From Actinomadura cremea (GTDB taxonomy: Bacteria; Actinomycetota; Actinomycetes; Streptosporangiales; Streptosporangiaceae), in NCBI RefSeq assembly GCF_014648495.1, contig NZ_BMRF01000028.1, positions 1-64,000 of the forward strand: a DNA stretch of 64,000 nucleotides, given 5' to 3'. Position numbers and translations under genes: made by a program. The notes under the pieces are model-generated. The model saw only the letters and a list, made by a program, of their open reading frames with translations. It was not told where the DNA came from and did not search any database. How positions within the stretch are numbered: position 1 is the stretch's first letter; the number at the start of each line of letters is the position of its first letter. This document shows, piece after piece, positions 46,131 through 54,612 of this stretch.

Positions 46131-46227
46131 AGGTCCGCGGCGTCTCCCCCGGCCCCGGGCCGGACGTCCGCGCCCGTCCGGCGGCGCGGGCGCGCGCGGC
46201 GGGGGCGGCCTCGATTACGGTTGGCCC

Positions 46228-47757
46228 GTGACCACCCCACCGTCCCTCCCCCCGGGCGCCCCCGTGGAGACGCCCGCGCAGGCGGCCGGGAACGACTCCA
46301 CGGCAGGACGGCGCCCCGACGGCGGGCGCGTGCGGCCGCTCGCGCGGCGGCTGCGGGACCGCCTGCCGGGCGCCGCGGCCGGGCCCGGCGGGGCGGGACG
46401 GCCGGCGATCCCCCGCGGCGACGCCGCGCTCGCCGCCGGCGCGCTGCTGGTCACGCTGGGCCTCAGCGCGGCGGCCGTCCGGCCCGGCGACCGGGACCTG
46501 TGGCCGGGCGGCGCCGCGCTGATCATCGTGGTCACCCTGGCGCTCGCCGCGCGCCGCCGGCATCCCGCGATCGTCCTCGCCGTCGCCATCGCCGCCCCGC
46601 AGGTGTACTACCCGCTCGGATACCCCGACGGGCCGGTCATGTTCGTGTCGTACATCGCGCTGTTCAGCGCGGCGGTCGAATGCCGGCTGATCGTGTCGCT
46701 GAGCGGGGTCATCGCCGCGAACGCCGGGTTCATCATCGCGACGGTGCTGTGGGGCGACACCGTCTCCGATCCGGACGCTCCGCTGGACGCCCCGGGGCTG
46801 GCGGCCCTCACCTCGGGCCTGCTGGTCACGGTCGCCGCGGGGCAGTACATCCGCGGCCGCCGCGCCCAGGCCGAGGCCGCCGAGCGGCGCGCCGCGGCCG
46901 CCGAGCGGGACCGCGAGCAGGAGGCGCGGCGCCGCGAGACGCAGGAGCGGCTGCGGATCGCGCGGGAACTGCACGACGTGCTGGCCCACCAGATCTCGCT
47001 GATCAACGTGCAGGCGGGCGCCGCGCTGCACCGCCGCGACGACCCCGAACGCGCGTACGCGGCGCTGGAGGCGATCAAGGCGGCGAGCAAGGAGACGCTG
47101 CGGGAGCTGCGCGGGGTGCTGGGCGTGCTGCGGCAGGTCGACCAGGACGACGACCCCGCCGGGCCCGCCGTGCCGGGGGGCGGTGCGGCCGGCCGCGTGC
47201 CGGGCGGCAGCCCCGTGACGCCGGTGCCGTCGCTGGCGCGCATCGGGGAGCTGCTGGACCACACGGCCGCGTCCGGGCTCGTCGTGCGGCGCGCGGGCGA
47301 CCTGACGCCCCCCGCGCACGACCCCGCGCACGACCCCGCGCACCACGCCGCGGACGACGCGGCGGACGACGCGGCGGAGCGGCACGGGGCCCGGGAGGTC
47401 GCGGCGGGCCTGGCGGCGCTGCCCGCGCCGGTCGGCCTCGCCGGATACCGCATCGTGCAGGAGGCGCTGACCAACGCCGTCCGGCACTCGGGGGCCGCGG
47501 AGGTCACCGTGGAGATCCGGCGCACCCCGGGCGCCGTGATCGTCCAGGTCGTCGACGACGGCGCCGGCGCCGCGGCGCCCGTCGGCGGGGACGGGGACGG
47601 CGGGGGGAACGGGCTGCGCGGGATGCGGGAACGGGCCGCCGCCGTCGGCGGCGAACTGACGGCCGGGCCCGTGCCCGGCGGCGGGTTCCGGGTGTGGGCG
47701 CGGCTGCCGCTGGACCCGCCGCCCGACCACGCGGCCGGGCCCCGCGACCGGGCCTGA
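46228..47757 (+). CDS. HisKA_3 sensor histidine kinase
   Basis: 509 residues. Cytoplasmic Pro-rich start, four to five helices (about 72-210), phosphoacceptor His in RIARELHDVLAHQISLINV, an extended linker containing DPAHDPAHHAADDAADDAAE, and an HATPase with VQEALTNAVRHSG and GNGLRGMRERAAAVGG. GTG 46228. The partner response regulator starts 64 bp downstream. The ligand cannot be told; the short extracytoplasmic loops suggest membrane-stress sensing (inference). Confidence 0.92.
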   Translation: MTTPPSLPPGAPVETPAQAAGNDSTAGRRPDGGRVRPLARRLRDRLPGAAAGPGGAGRPAIPRGDAALAAGALLVTLGLSAAAVRPGDRDLWPGGAALIIVVTLALAARRRHPAIVLAVAIAAPQVYYPLGYPDGPVMFVSYIALFSAAVECRLIVSLSGVIAANAGFIIATVLWGDTVSDPDAPLDAPGLAALTSGLLVTVAAGQYIRGRRAQAEAAERRAAAAERDREQEARRRETQERLRIARELHDVLAHQISLINVQAGAALHRRDDPERAYAALEAIKAASKETLRELRGVLGVLRQVDQDDDPAGPAVPGGGAAGRVPGGSPVTPVPSLARIGELLDHTAASGLVVRRAGDLTPPAHDPAHDPAHHAADDAADDAAERHGAREVAAGLAALPAPVGLAGYRIVQEALTNAVRHSGAAEVTVEIRRTPGAVIVQVVDDGAGAAAPVGGDGDGGGNGLRGMRERAAAVGGELTAGPVPGGGFRVWARLPLDPPPDHAAGPRDRA

Positions 47758-47821
47758 CCGGGCACCGGGCACGGGAACGGGTGAGCGCGGCGCGACGGGC
47801 GCCGCTGAAGGAGGAGATGGC

Positions 47822-48487
47822 GTGATCCGGGTAGTGCTGGCCGACGACCAGACACTGGTGCGGGCGGGGTTCCGGTCGATCCTGGAGGGCGAGGACGACA
47901 TCGAGATCGTCGCCGAGTGCGGGAACGGCGAGCAGGCCGTGCGGCAGGCCGCCGAGCTGCGGCCCGACGTCGTCCTGATGGACATCCGCATGCCCGTCCT
48001 GGACGGGCTCGAGGCCACCCGCCGCATCACCGGGAACCCCCGCCTGGACGACGTCCACGTGGTGATCCTGACGACCTTCGACCTCGACGACTACGTCTAC
48101 GGGGCGATCAAGGCGGGCGCCAGCGGCTTCCTGGTCAAGGACACCGAACCGCCCGAGCTGATCCACGGGGTGCGGGTCGTGGCGCGCGGCGACGCCCTGC
48201 TGGCCCCCACCGTGACGCGGCGGCTCATCGCCGAGTTCGCGTCCCGCATCAGCGCGCCGCCCCCCGCCGCGCAACTGAACGCCCTCACCGACCGGGAACG
48301 GGAGGTGCTGGCCCTGGTGGCGGCGGGCCTGTCCAACGAGGAGATCGCCGGGCGGCTGGTGCTGTCCCCCGCGACCGCCAAGACCCACGTCAGCCGTATC
48401 CTGGCCAAGGTCGGCGCCCGCGACCGGGCGCAGCTGGTCGTCCTGGCCTACGAGACGGGCATGATCCGCCCGGGCTGGCTCGGCTGA
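47822..48487 (+). CDS. NarL/LuxR-family response regulator
   Basis: 221 residues. Receiver: RVVLADDQTLVRAGFRSIL, Asp in VVLMDIRMPVLDGLEATRR, VILTTFDLDDYVYGAIKAG, FLVKDTEP. Helix-turn-helix: LTDREREVLALVAAGLSNEE and ATAKTHVSRILAKVG. GTG 47822 follows GGAGGAG. Coexpressed with the kinase upstream; a DesR/VraR-like class. Confidence 0.94.
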   Translation: MIRVVLADDQTLVRAGFRSILEGEDDIEIVAECGNGEQAVRQAAELRPDVVLMDIRMPVLDGLEATRRITGNPRLDDVHVVILTTFDLDDYVYGAIKAGASGFLVKDTEPPELIHGVRVVARGDALLAPTVTRRLIAEFASRISAPPPAAQLNALTDREREVLALVAAGLSNEEIAGRLVLSPATAKTHVSRILAKVGARDRAQLVVLAYETGMIRPGWLG

Positions 48488-48572
48488 CCCGCCGCCCGCA
48501 CCCGCCCGCGCCCGTTCCCGGCCCCGCGCGGCCGGGGTGCAACCGGCCCGGGGCCCGCGGTGTTGAACAGAG

Positions 48573-49277
48573 GTGACGGTAACGGACGGACCGGCCCCGC
48601 CGGACGAACGCGGCGCCGAGGTCGCCGCGGCACTCGCCCGCGACCTCGACGCGGGATTCGCGGTGCTGTACGAGGCGTACCGCGGCGTGGTGTTCTCCAC
48701 CGCGCTGCGGCTGTGCGGGCGGTGGGCCGAGGCCGAGGACCTTGCCGCCGAGTCGTTCCTGCGCGCCTACCGGGCGCTGTGCGGATACGGCCCCGACCGG
48801 ATCGCCGGGCTGCGGCCCCGCGCCTGGCTGCTGACGATCCTGATGAATTTGTGGCGCAATGGGCTGCGGTCGGCGTCGCGGCGCCCGCGACCCGGTCCGC
48901 TGGAGGACGCCGGCGACCCGCCCGACCCGGCCGAGGGCGTGGAGGACGCCGCCGCCCGCCACGAGACCGGCCGGGAACTGGCGGCGCTGCTGGCCGTCCT
49001 GCCCGAACGGCAGCGCGCCGCCGTGGTCCTGCGGCACGTCGTGGACCTGCCCGTCGCCGAGATCGCCGACGTGCTGGACCTGCCGCAGGGCACGGTCAAG
49101 TCCCACATCTCCCGCGGCCTGGCGCGGCTGCGCGCCGCCCGCGCCCACGACCCGGACCGCCGCCCCGAACCCGAGCGGCGCCACGACAACGGTTACGACA
49201 AGGGCCACGACAAGGGCCACGACAACGACACCGACCACCAGAAGCGGCGTCCCGCACGGCAAGGGGGCATCCGATGA
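48573..49277 (+). CDS. ECF-type RNA polymerase sigma factor with His/Asp/Lys-rich tail
   Basis: 234 residues. Sigma region 2: FAVLYEAYRGVVFSTALRL, AEDLAAESFLRAYRAL. Region 4: LPERQRAAVVLRHVVDLPVA, LPQGTVKSHISRGLARLR. The last ~25 residues repeat DKGHDKGHDND, encoded by a tandem 12-bp unit near 49198-49221, and could bind metal. GTG 48573. Its TGA overlaps the ATG of the Ada-like gene (ATGA, 49274-49277), so the two proteins are made together. No anti-sigma gene is present, leaving the Ada-like protein as the obvious partner. Confidence 0.9.
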   Translation: MTVTDGPAPPDERGAEVAAALARDLDAGFAVLYEAYRGVVFSTALRLCGRWAEAEDLAAESFLRAYRALCGYGPDRIAGLRPRAWLLTILMNLWRNGLRSASRRPRPGPLEDAGDPPDPAEGVEDAAARHETGRELAALLAVLPERQRAAVVLRHVVDLPVAEIADVLDLPQGTVKSHISRGLARLRAARAHDPDRRPEPERRHDNGYDKGHDKGHDNDTDHQKRRPARQGGIR

Positions 49278-50071
49278 CCCGCACCGATCCCGCCGACCCG
49301 ACCGGCACGCCGGCCACCGGCCCGGCCGATGCTCCGTTCGCGGATCTGGCCGCGGGCCTGGCCGGGCTGGCCGCCGACGCGCCCGCCGGGCTCCTGGACC
49401 GCATCGCCGCGCGCCGCGTCCGCGTCCCCGGCCCCCTGCCGGACCTGCAGGTGGCCTTCACCGACCACGGGGTGGCGTTCCTGCGCGCGGGCCTGGACGC
49501 CGAGGCGTTCACCGCCGCGTTCCGGGAACGGTTCGCCCGGCCGCTGCTGCCCGCCGACCGTCCCCCCGCCGGGCTGGTGCCCGCGCTGCGCGGCGGCCGC
49601 CCGGGCCGCGTCCCCCTCGACCTGCGCGGCCTCAGCGAGTTCGAGGCCGCGGTGCTGCGCGCCGCCGCCGCCATCCCCCGCGGCCAGACCCGCCCGTACG
49701 CGTGGGTGGCGCGGGAGGCGGGGCACCCGCGAGCGGTGCGGGCGGTCGGGTCGGCGCTGGGCCGCAACCCCGTTCCGCTGCTGATCCCCTGCCACCGCGT
49801 CACCCGCTCCGACGGGTCCGCCGGGGGTTACGTGTTCGGTGACGACGCCAAGCTGCGGCTGCTGCGCGGCGAGGACGTCGACGTGGACGCCGTCGCGGAC
49901 CTGGCGCGGCACGGCGAGCGGCTGGTCGGCAGCGACACCACCGGCATCGTGTGCTACCCGACCTGCGGCGACGCGCGCCGCATCACGCCCGCGCACCGCC
50001 GCGGTTTCGCGAACCTGGCCGCCGCGCGCACCGCCGGCTACCGGCCCTGCGCCCGCTGCCGGCCCGCCTGA
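49274..50071 (+). CDS. Permuted Ada-type protein: methyltransferase domain followed by Ada zinc domain
   Basis: 265 residues. Residues ~100-190 form the O6-methylguanine methyltransferase domain (FEAAVLRAAAAIPRGQTRPY, active Cys173 in LIPCHRVTRSDGSAGGY). Residues ~205-265 match the Ada metal-binding domain (SDTTGIVCYPTC, GFANLAAARTAGYRPCARC). Its four cysteines 227, 231, 259 and 262 have nearly the spacing of E. coli Ada C38, C42, C69 and C72. In E. coli Ada this domain is N-terminal and an AraC helix-turn-helix follows it; here it is C-terminal and no helix-turn-helix is present. It may repair O6-alkylguanine and phosphotriesters and signal alkylation to the overlapping sigma factor (inference). 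Confidence 0.9.
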   Translation: MTRTDPADPTGTPATGPADAPFADLAAGLAGLAADAPAGLLDRIAARRVRVPGPLPDLQVAFTDHGVAFLRAGLDAEAFTAAFRERFARPLLPADRPPAGLVPALRGGRPGRVPLDLRGLSEFEAAVLRAAAAIPRGQTRPYAWVAREAGHPRAVRAVGSALGRNPVPLLIPCHRVTRSDGSAGGYVFGDDAKLRLLRGEDVDVDAVADLARHGERLVGSDTTGIVCYPTCGDARRITPAHRRGFANLAAARTAGYRPCARCRPA

Positions 50072-50180
50072 CCCGCCCCGCCCGAGCCGCCCGAGCCGCC
50101 CCGCCCGCCCCGCGCATAGTTCCGCACGAGGCGGGAATGGGCCGTCCACCTGCGGGGACGACCCAAGGAGGGGAACGATC

Positions 50181-51239
50181 ATGCGCGTCGTCGTGATCGG
50201 CGCCACCGGCAACATCGGCACCAGCACCGTCCGGGCGCTCGCCGCCGATCCGGACGTCACCGGGATCACCGCGCTGGCGCGCCGCCTGCCCGGCAGCGGC
50301 GCCGGCGACACCACCAAGACCGAATGGGTCGAGGCGGACGTCACCGACAGCGACCTGGTCGCGCCGATGCGCGGCGCCGACGCGGTGATCCACCTGGCCT
50401 GGCTGTTCCAGCCCACGCACCGCCCGGCGGTGACGTGGGACGCCAACGCGGTCGGCAGCGCCCGCGTGTTCGACGCGGTCGCCGAGGCGGGGGTGCCCGC
50501 GCTGGTGTACTCCTCGTCGGTGGGGGCCTACTCGCCGGGGCCCAAGGACCGCGCCGTGGACGAGTCCTGGCCCACGCACGGGTGGCCCGGCGCCGCCTAC
50601 AGCCGTGAGAAGGCCTACGTCGAGCGGCTGCTGGACGCGTTCCAGGCGGGGCGTCCCGACCGGCGCGTGGTGCGGATCCGTCCGGGGTTCGTGTTCGAGC
50701 GGCAGTCCGCGGCCGAGCAGCGGCGGCTGTTCGCCGGGCCGCTGCTGCCCGGCCGCCTCGCCCGCGCCGACCGGATCCGGGTCGTGCCGGACATGCCGGG
50801 GCTGCGGTTCCAGGTGCTGCACTCGGCCGACGCGGGCGAGGCGTTTCGGCTCGCCGCGGTCCGGGACGTGCACGGCGCGTTCAACATCGCCGCCGATCCG
50901 GTCATCGACGCCGCCGAGCTCGCCGACATGCTGGGCGCCCGCACCGTGCGGGTCCCGCAGCGGGGGGTGCGGGCCGCGCTCGCCGCCGCGTGGGGCATGC
51001 ACCTGGTGCCGGCCTCGCCGGGCTTGTTCGATCTGGCGATGGAGCTGCCGGTCATGGACACCGCGCGGGCCCGCACGGAGCTGGGCTGGACGCCGCGGTA
51101 CTCGTCCCGCGAGGCCCTGCTGGAGTTCCTGGAGGGGCTGCGCACCGGCGCCGGGCGCGACACCCCGCCGCTGGCGCCCGGGACCGGCGGGCCGATGCGC
51201 GTCCGGGAGTTCGCCACCGGCGTCGGCCGCCGTCCCTGA
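50181..51239 (+). CDS. NAD-dependent epimerase/dehydratase (extended SDR)
   Basis: 352 residues. Rossmann GATGNIGTSTVRAL at 7-20, ADAVIHLAWLFQPTH, Ser/Tyr/Lys triad in YSSSVGAYSPGPKD and AAYSREKAYVERLL, RIRPGFVFERQ. C-terminal substrate region: AFNIAADPVIDAAELADMLG, ELGWTPRYSSREALLEFL. ATG 50181 follows AAGGAGGGG. Nucleotide-sugar or steroid-like substrates are possible for this family; none can be chosen. Downstream lies the 52-bp palindrome. Confidence 0.9.
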   Translation: MRVVVIGATGNIGTSTVRALAADPDVTGITALARRLPGSGAGDTTKTEWVEADVTDSDLVAPMRGADAVIHLAWLFQPTHRPAVTWDANAVGSARVFDAVAEAGVPALVYSSSVGAYSPGPKDRAVDESWPTHGWPGAAYSREKAYVERLLDAFQAGRPDRRVVRIRPGFVFERQSAAEQRRLFAGPLLPGRLARADRIRVVPDMPGLRFQVLHSADAGEAFRLAAVRDVHGAFNIAADPVIDAAELADMLGARTVRVPQRGVRAALAAAWGMHLVPASPGLFDLAMELPVMDTARARTELGWTPRYSSREALLEFLEGLRTGAGRDTPPLAPGTGGPMRVREFATGVGRRP

Positions 51240-51323
51240 CCCGCCCGTCCCGTGCCACCCGCACCGTCCCGCACCGACGACCACCGCGCCCGGCCGCACC
51301 GAACGGCCGCACCGACGAACCCG

Positions 51324-51375
51324 CGGCCCGGCCGCCGGACGGGACGCGTGCGCGTCCCGTCCGGCGGCCGGGCCG
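51324..51375. promoter_or_regulatory. 52-bp near-perfect palindrome upstream of a small gene
   Basis: Arms of 25 bp (51324-51348 and 51351-51375) pair without mismatch around a 2-nt centre. It sits 84 bp after the epimerase stop and ends 20 bp before the next ATG, directly ahead of its GAGGAGGG ribosome site. It could terminate the epimerase transcript or block/protect the small gene's message. Confidence 0.7.
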
Positions 51376-51395
51376 GTCACCCGAGGAGGGCTTCC

Positions 51396-51647
51396 ATGGC
51401 GACGATCACATCCGCGCACCTGCACGACCTGCTGGCCTCCACCGACCGCGACGCGGCGCTCGTCGTCGTGAAGGGGCGGGCGGCCGTGGTCCCCTCGACG
51501 CCCACCCGCAGCGGCGAGCCCGACGACGCCATGGTCATCACCACCCGCGACGCGGTGATAGCGGAGCTGGACACCGGCGCGAACGAGGAGCAGATCGAGC
51601 AGCTCGCCCAGCGCCTCGACGTCGCCCTCGACAGCCTCGGCGGCTGA
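51396..51647 (+). CDS. Small acidic protein of unknown function
   Basis: 83 residues, soluble, acidic. TITSAHLHDLLASTDRDAAL, VVVKGRAAVVPSTP, then DAVIAELDTGANEEQIEQLA and a short amphipathic end. No family recognised. Strong GAGGAGGG site 8 nt upstream of ATG 51396, immediately after the large palindrome. Confidence 0.75.
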   Translation: MATITSAHLHDLLASTDRDAALVVVKGRAAVVPSTPTRSGEPDDAMVITTRDAVIAELDTGANEEQIEQLAQRLDVALDSLGG

Positions 51648-51683
51648 CCGCCCCCCGGGAGAGGTCGTCCTGGAGGCTGGCGG

Positions 51684-51956
51684 TCAGTTCCCGCCGTCCC
51701 CGGGATCGCCGCCGGAATCCTCCGCGTCCTCCGCGTCGCGCGAGTGCCGCGCCGGGCGGGCGCGGCGGCGGTGGCTGGTGTCGCAGAACGGGTAGGCGCC
51801 GCTGCGGTGGCAGGTGCACAGCGCCACCGTGAACCGGTCCGACACCACCACGCTGCCGTCCTCCAGCTCCACCTCGACCGGGCCCTCCACCAGCATCGGG
51901 CCGCCGGGGACCGGCCGCACCCGGCGGCGGTCAGGCCGCCCGCCGCCCGCCGTCAT
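51684..51956 (-). CDS. CDGSH iron-sulfur domain protein
   Basis: 90 residues from ATG 51956 (an in-frame start at 51974 is possible). Core motif LCTCHRSGAYPFCDTSH supplies the three Cys and one His ligands of a mitoNEET-type [2Fe-2S] cluster, with DTSH in place of DGSH. The N-terminal VEGPVEVELEDGSVVVSDRF matches the strand preceding CDGSH domains in bacterial members. The tail is Asp/Glu/Gly-rich. It overlaps the upstream methyltransferase gene by 26 bp and is the third gene of a tightly packed operon. The cluster is probably redox-active or transferable. Confidence 0.9.
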   Translation of the reverse strand: MTAGGGRPDRRRVRPVPGGPMLVEGPVEVELEDGSVVVSDRFTVALCTCHRSGAYPFCDTSHRRRARPARHSRDAEDAEDSGGDPGDGGN

Positions 51957-52713
51957 CGCGTCCACCCCGCTCACCCTGTCCGTGACGTTCGTCGTCGTGT
52001 TCGTCGTGTTCGTCGCCGCGCGTCCCGGTCCGGTCGGCGCGGACGACCACCAGTTCCTCCCGGCGCTGCCCGCACTCCACCGCTCCCCGCGCCTCCAGGC
52101 GGGCGGCGCGGCGCCGCATCACCGGGCCGAACGGCTCGTCCCGCCGTGCCGCCACCACGGGCCGCGTGCCCGCGCCGCGCAGCGCGACGAGCGTCGCCGC
52201 GACCCCGCTCAGCGCCGACTGCACCAGCAGCAGCGTCCCGCCCGGCGCCAGGTGGGAGGGCGCCTGCGCGCAGATGCGGTCCAGCACCGCCCGCCCGCGC
52301 GGCCCCGCCTCCCACGCGCGGGCGCGGCCGTGCACGTCCTCGGGGACGGCGTCGCCGATCACGTACGGGGGGTTGGCGACGATCACGTCGAACCGCTCCC
52401 CCGCGACCGGCGCGAACAGATCGCCGCGCAGCACCCGCACCGGCAGCTTCCGCAGCCGCGCGTTCACCCGGGCGGCCAGCACCGCGCCCGCCGCCACGTC
52501 GACCGCGACGACCTCGCGGGCCCCGCAGCGCGCGGCGGCCATCGCCACCGCGCCCGTCCCGGTCCCCAGGTCCAGCACGCGGGCGCCGGCCGCGACCCCC
52601 GCGCGGCTCAGGACGTCCGCCAGCAGCGCGGTGTCGGTCTGCGGCCGGTACACGCCCGGCGGTCTCAACAGCAGCACATCGCTCGTGTACCGCGACATCA
52701 CCATGGGAAACAC
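51931..52713 (-). CDS. HemK/Mtq2-type N5-glutamine methyltransferase
   Basis: 260 residues. SAM motif VLDLGTGTGAVAMAAARCG, acidic loop VVAVDVAAGAVLAARVNA, and the diagnostic NPPY in FDVIVANPPYVIGD, shared by enzymes that methylate protein glutamine or other planar amides. It lacks the PrmC N-terminal helical domain, as Mtq2-like short forms do. The C-terminus ends in a His/Asp/Glu-rich tail (DEHDEHDDERHGQGE). Several ATGs (52713, 52704, 52698) lie within the end of the upstream diiron gene, so the genes overlap by up to 16 bp. The target protein is unknown; release factor is only one possibility. Confidence 0.88.
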   Translation of the reverse strand: MFPMVMSRYTSDVLLLRPPGVYRPQTDTALLADVLSRAGVAAGARVLDLGTGTGAVAMAAARCGAREVVAVDVAAGAVLAARVNARLRKLPVRVLRGDLFAPVAGERFDVIVANPPYVIGDAVPEDVHGRARAWEAGPRGRAVLDRICAQAPSHLAPGGTLLLVQSALSGVAATLVALRGAGTRPVVAARRDEPFGPVMRRRAARLEARGAVECGQRREELVVVRADRTGTRGDEHDEHDDERHGQGERGGRDDGGRRAA

Positions 52714-53822
52714 CCGTCACTCGGCTCCCGGCGCGGCTCCGGGGCCGCCTCCGGGAGGGGGCGGCGCAGCGATGAGCGGGGCGGTTCGGCCCGCCAGGCG
52801 CCCAGCAGGTGCGCCGCCAGCCGGTCCTCCAGCAGTCCCGTCGCGCGCACCCCGAACGTCACGTCCGCCGCCAGGAGCGGTTCGGCCGCCAGGAGCCCGC
52901 CGATCACGTCGTGCCGCAGCACCTGCTCGTGGACGGCGTCGGCCTCGATGTGCTCGGTGTAGAACAGGCGGGCGCGCGGGCCGGCGCCCAGCCGTTCCAG
53001 TGCCGGGACCATCCGGCGCGCGGCCGGCGCCGTGGTGATCTCCGCGGCGGCGAAATGCCCCACCAGGGCGCCGCGCAGCGACCGGTGCAGCCCGAAGCAC
53101 GACATCATGTTGACGGTCGCCAGCATCGCGGCCGGGGCCGCGTCGACGTAGGCGCCGTAGGAGGGGTCCAGGCCCAGGTCCTCCAGCAGGTCGGCGTACA
53201 GGCCGGCGTGGATGCGGTCGGCGCGGCCGCCGCCGAACTCGTCGTGCTCGACCGCGACCAGCGCCGTCTTGGCGCGGCCCCGCAGGCGCGGGATCACCCA
53301 GGCGTGCGGGTCGGCCTCCTTCAGGTGGTAGACCGAGCGGTGCGCCGCGTGCTCCAGCAGCTGCCACCGGTCGCCGGTGTCCCGCAGGTACCCGGTGACG
53401 CCGCCGTCGGCCGGTTCCACGAGCAGTCCGCCCAGCACCTCCTCCAGTTCCGCCAGCGCGTCACCGCCGCCTCCGGGCGCGGACGGCGCCGGGGGCGCGG
53501 TGTCGGTGCGCAGGGCGTCCAGGAACACCGTCTCCAGGGCGCCGCGCAGCCGCAGCAGCTCCGGATCCCACTCCCAGTCCGGGGCGACGCCGGCGAACCC
53601 GCGGTAGTGCAGCTCGTAGCAGACGTGCAGGGCCAGCTGCAGGTCGTCGCCGTACGGGTCGGCGGACGCGGCGGCGCGCGGTGGCGGCGCCGGGGCGGCC
53701 GGGGGAAGGCCCGCCAGCATCTCGATCACGGCGCGTGACAGCGGGCCGCGGGGTTCGGGCAGGACGGGCTCCGCGTCCCTCCCGCGTGGCCGTCGCGTCG
53801 GTGCGCTCTGCTCGACCGCCAT
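52698..53822 (-). CDS. Heme-oxygenase-like diiron protein (iron-containing redox enzyme family)
   Basis: 374 residues. The all-helical Haem_oxygenas_2/HDO fold is indicated by ALHVCYELHYRGFAGVAPDW, LKEADPHAWVIPRLRG, ALVAVEHDEFGGGRADRIHA and FYTEHIEADAVHEQVLRHDV. The E/H/D pairs in these helices are the expected diiron ligands. Relatives oxidatively modify amino acids or fatty acids, or act in natural-product pathways. First gene of the overlapping triad with the methyltransferase and CDGSH protein. ATG 53822 follows AGGAGG. Confidence 0.88.
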   Translation of the reverse strand: MAVEQSAPTRRPRGRDAEPVLPEPRGPLSRAVIEMLAGLPPAAPAPPPRAAASADPYGDDLQLALHVCYELHYRGFAGVAPDWEWDPELLRLRGALETVFLDALRTDTAPPAPSAPGGGGDALAELEEVLGGLLVEPADGGVTGYLRDTGDRWQLLEHAAHRSVYHLKEADPHAWVIPRLRGRAKTALVAVEHDEFGGGRADRIHAGLYADLLEDLGLDPSYGAYVDAAPAAMLATVNMMSCFGLHRSLRGALVGHFAAAEITTAPAARRMVPALERLGAGPRARLFYTEHIEADAVHEQVLRHDVIGGLLAAEPLLAADVTFGVRATGLLEDRLAAHLLGAWRAEPPRSSLRRPLPEAAPEPRREPSDGCFPW

Positions 53823-53957
53823 GGTTCCTCCTGTGGTCGGGCGTCCGTCGCCCTCAGGTACCCGCTCACCCTGCGCCCATACGCGCCGCGACCATGCCCC
53901 CGGTCACACGCACTCTGGTCACAGGCCCGGCCGTTCCGGGAGCGGATCCGGGAGGGG

Positions 53958-54530
53958 TCAGCGGGCGGTGGGGCGGGCCAGGGCACCGGTCAGGAAGAGG
54001 GCGGTGACGGCCCCGGCGGCCTCCTCCACGCCCATCCGGTGCCGGACGACGCGCGACACCATGCCCTCCAGCAGGCTGAAGTACAGCTCGGCGAGGGTGT
54101 GGACGGGCAGGTCGCCGCGCAGGGACCCGTCGGCGGCGCCGCGCTCGAACACCGCGCGCAGCGGCCCGACGAGCCGGGCGTCGACGCGGCGGGCCTCCTC
54201 GGGGCCCTTGTCGAGCAGCCCCAGCGCCCGGTACCTGCTGATCGCGGCGATCGTCGCGCGGGTCATCCGGGCGATCGCCTCCTCGGTGGGGACGGTGTCG
54301 AGGCGGGCGTCGGCGAGCCGTTCGGACAGGTCGGCGAACGCCGCCTCGTAGAGGGAGCGCAGCAGCGCCTCGCGGTTGGGGAAGTAGCGGTAGAGGGTCG
54401 CGCGGGCGACGCCCGCGGCCTGCGCGATGTCGGTCATGCTCGCCTGCTCGCCGCGCTCGGCCAGCACCGTGGCCGCCACGCCGAGGATCCCCGTGCGGAC
54501 GTGGTCGCGCAGCACCGTGCTCCTGGTCAT
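53958..54530 (-). CDS. TetR-family regulator
   Basis: 190 residues. Helix-turn-helix ASMTDIAQAAGVARATLYRYFPNREALL, then a helical ligand domain with AELYFSLLEGMVSRVVRHRMG. ATG 54530 (MTRSTVLRD) is preferred over 54539. It lies 135 bp upstream of the diiron-protein operon on the same strand and could regulate it; its other neighbour is the YigZ gene, also on the minus strand. Confidence 0.9.
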   Translation of the reverse strand: MTRSTVLRDHVRTGILGVAATVLAERGEQASMTDIAQAAGVARATLYRYFPNREALLRSLYEAAFADLSERLADARLDTVPTEEAIARMTRATIAAISRYRALGLLDKGPEEARRVDARLVGPLRAVFERGAADGSLRGDLPVHTLAELYFSLLEGMVSRVVRHRMGVEEAAGAVTALFLTGALARPTAR

Positions 54531-54612
54531 CGCGCGCAAGGATACAGCGCCGTCGCCCGACTCCGACGTGACGCCTCGGAGGCGAGACAGGTCGTCTCAC
54601 CCCTCGGTCTCC

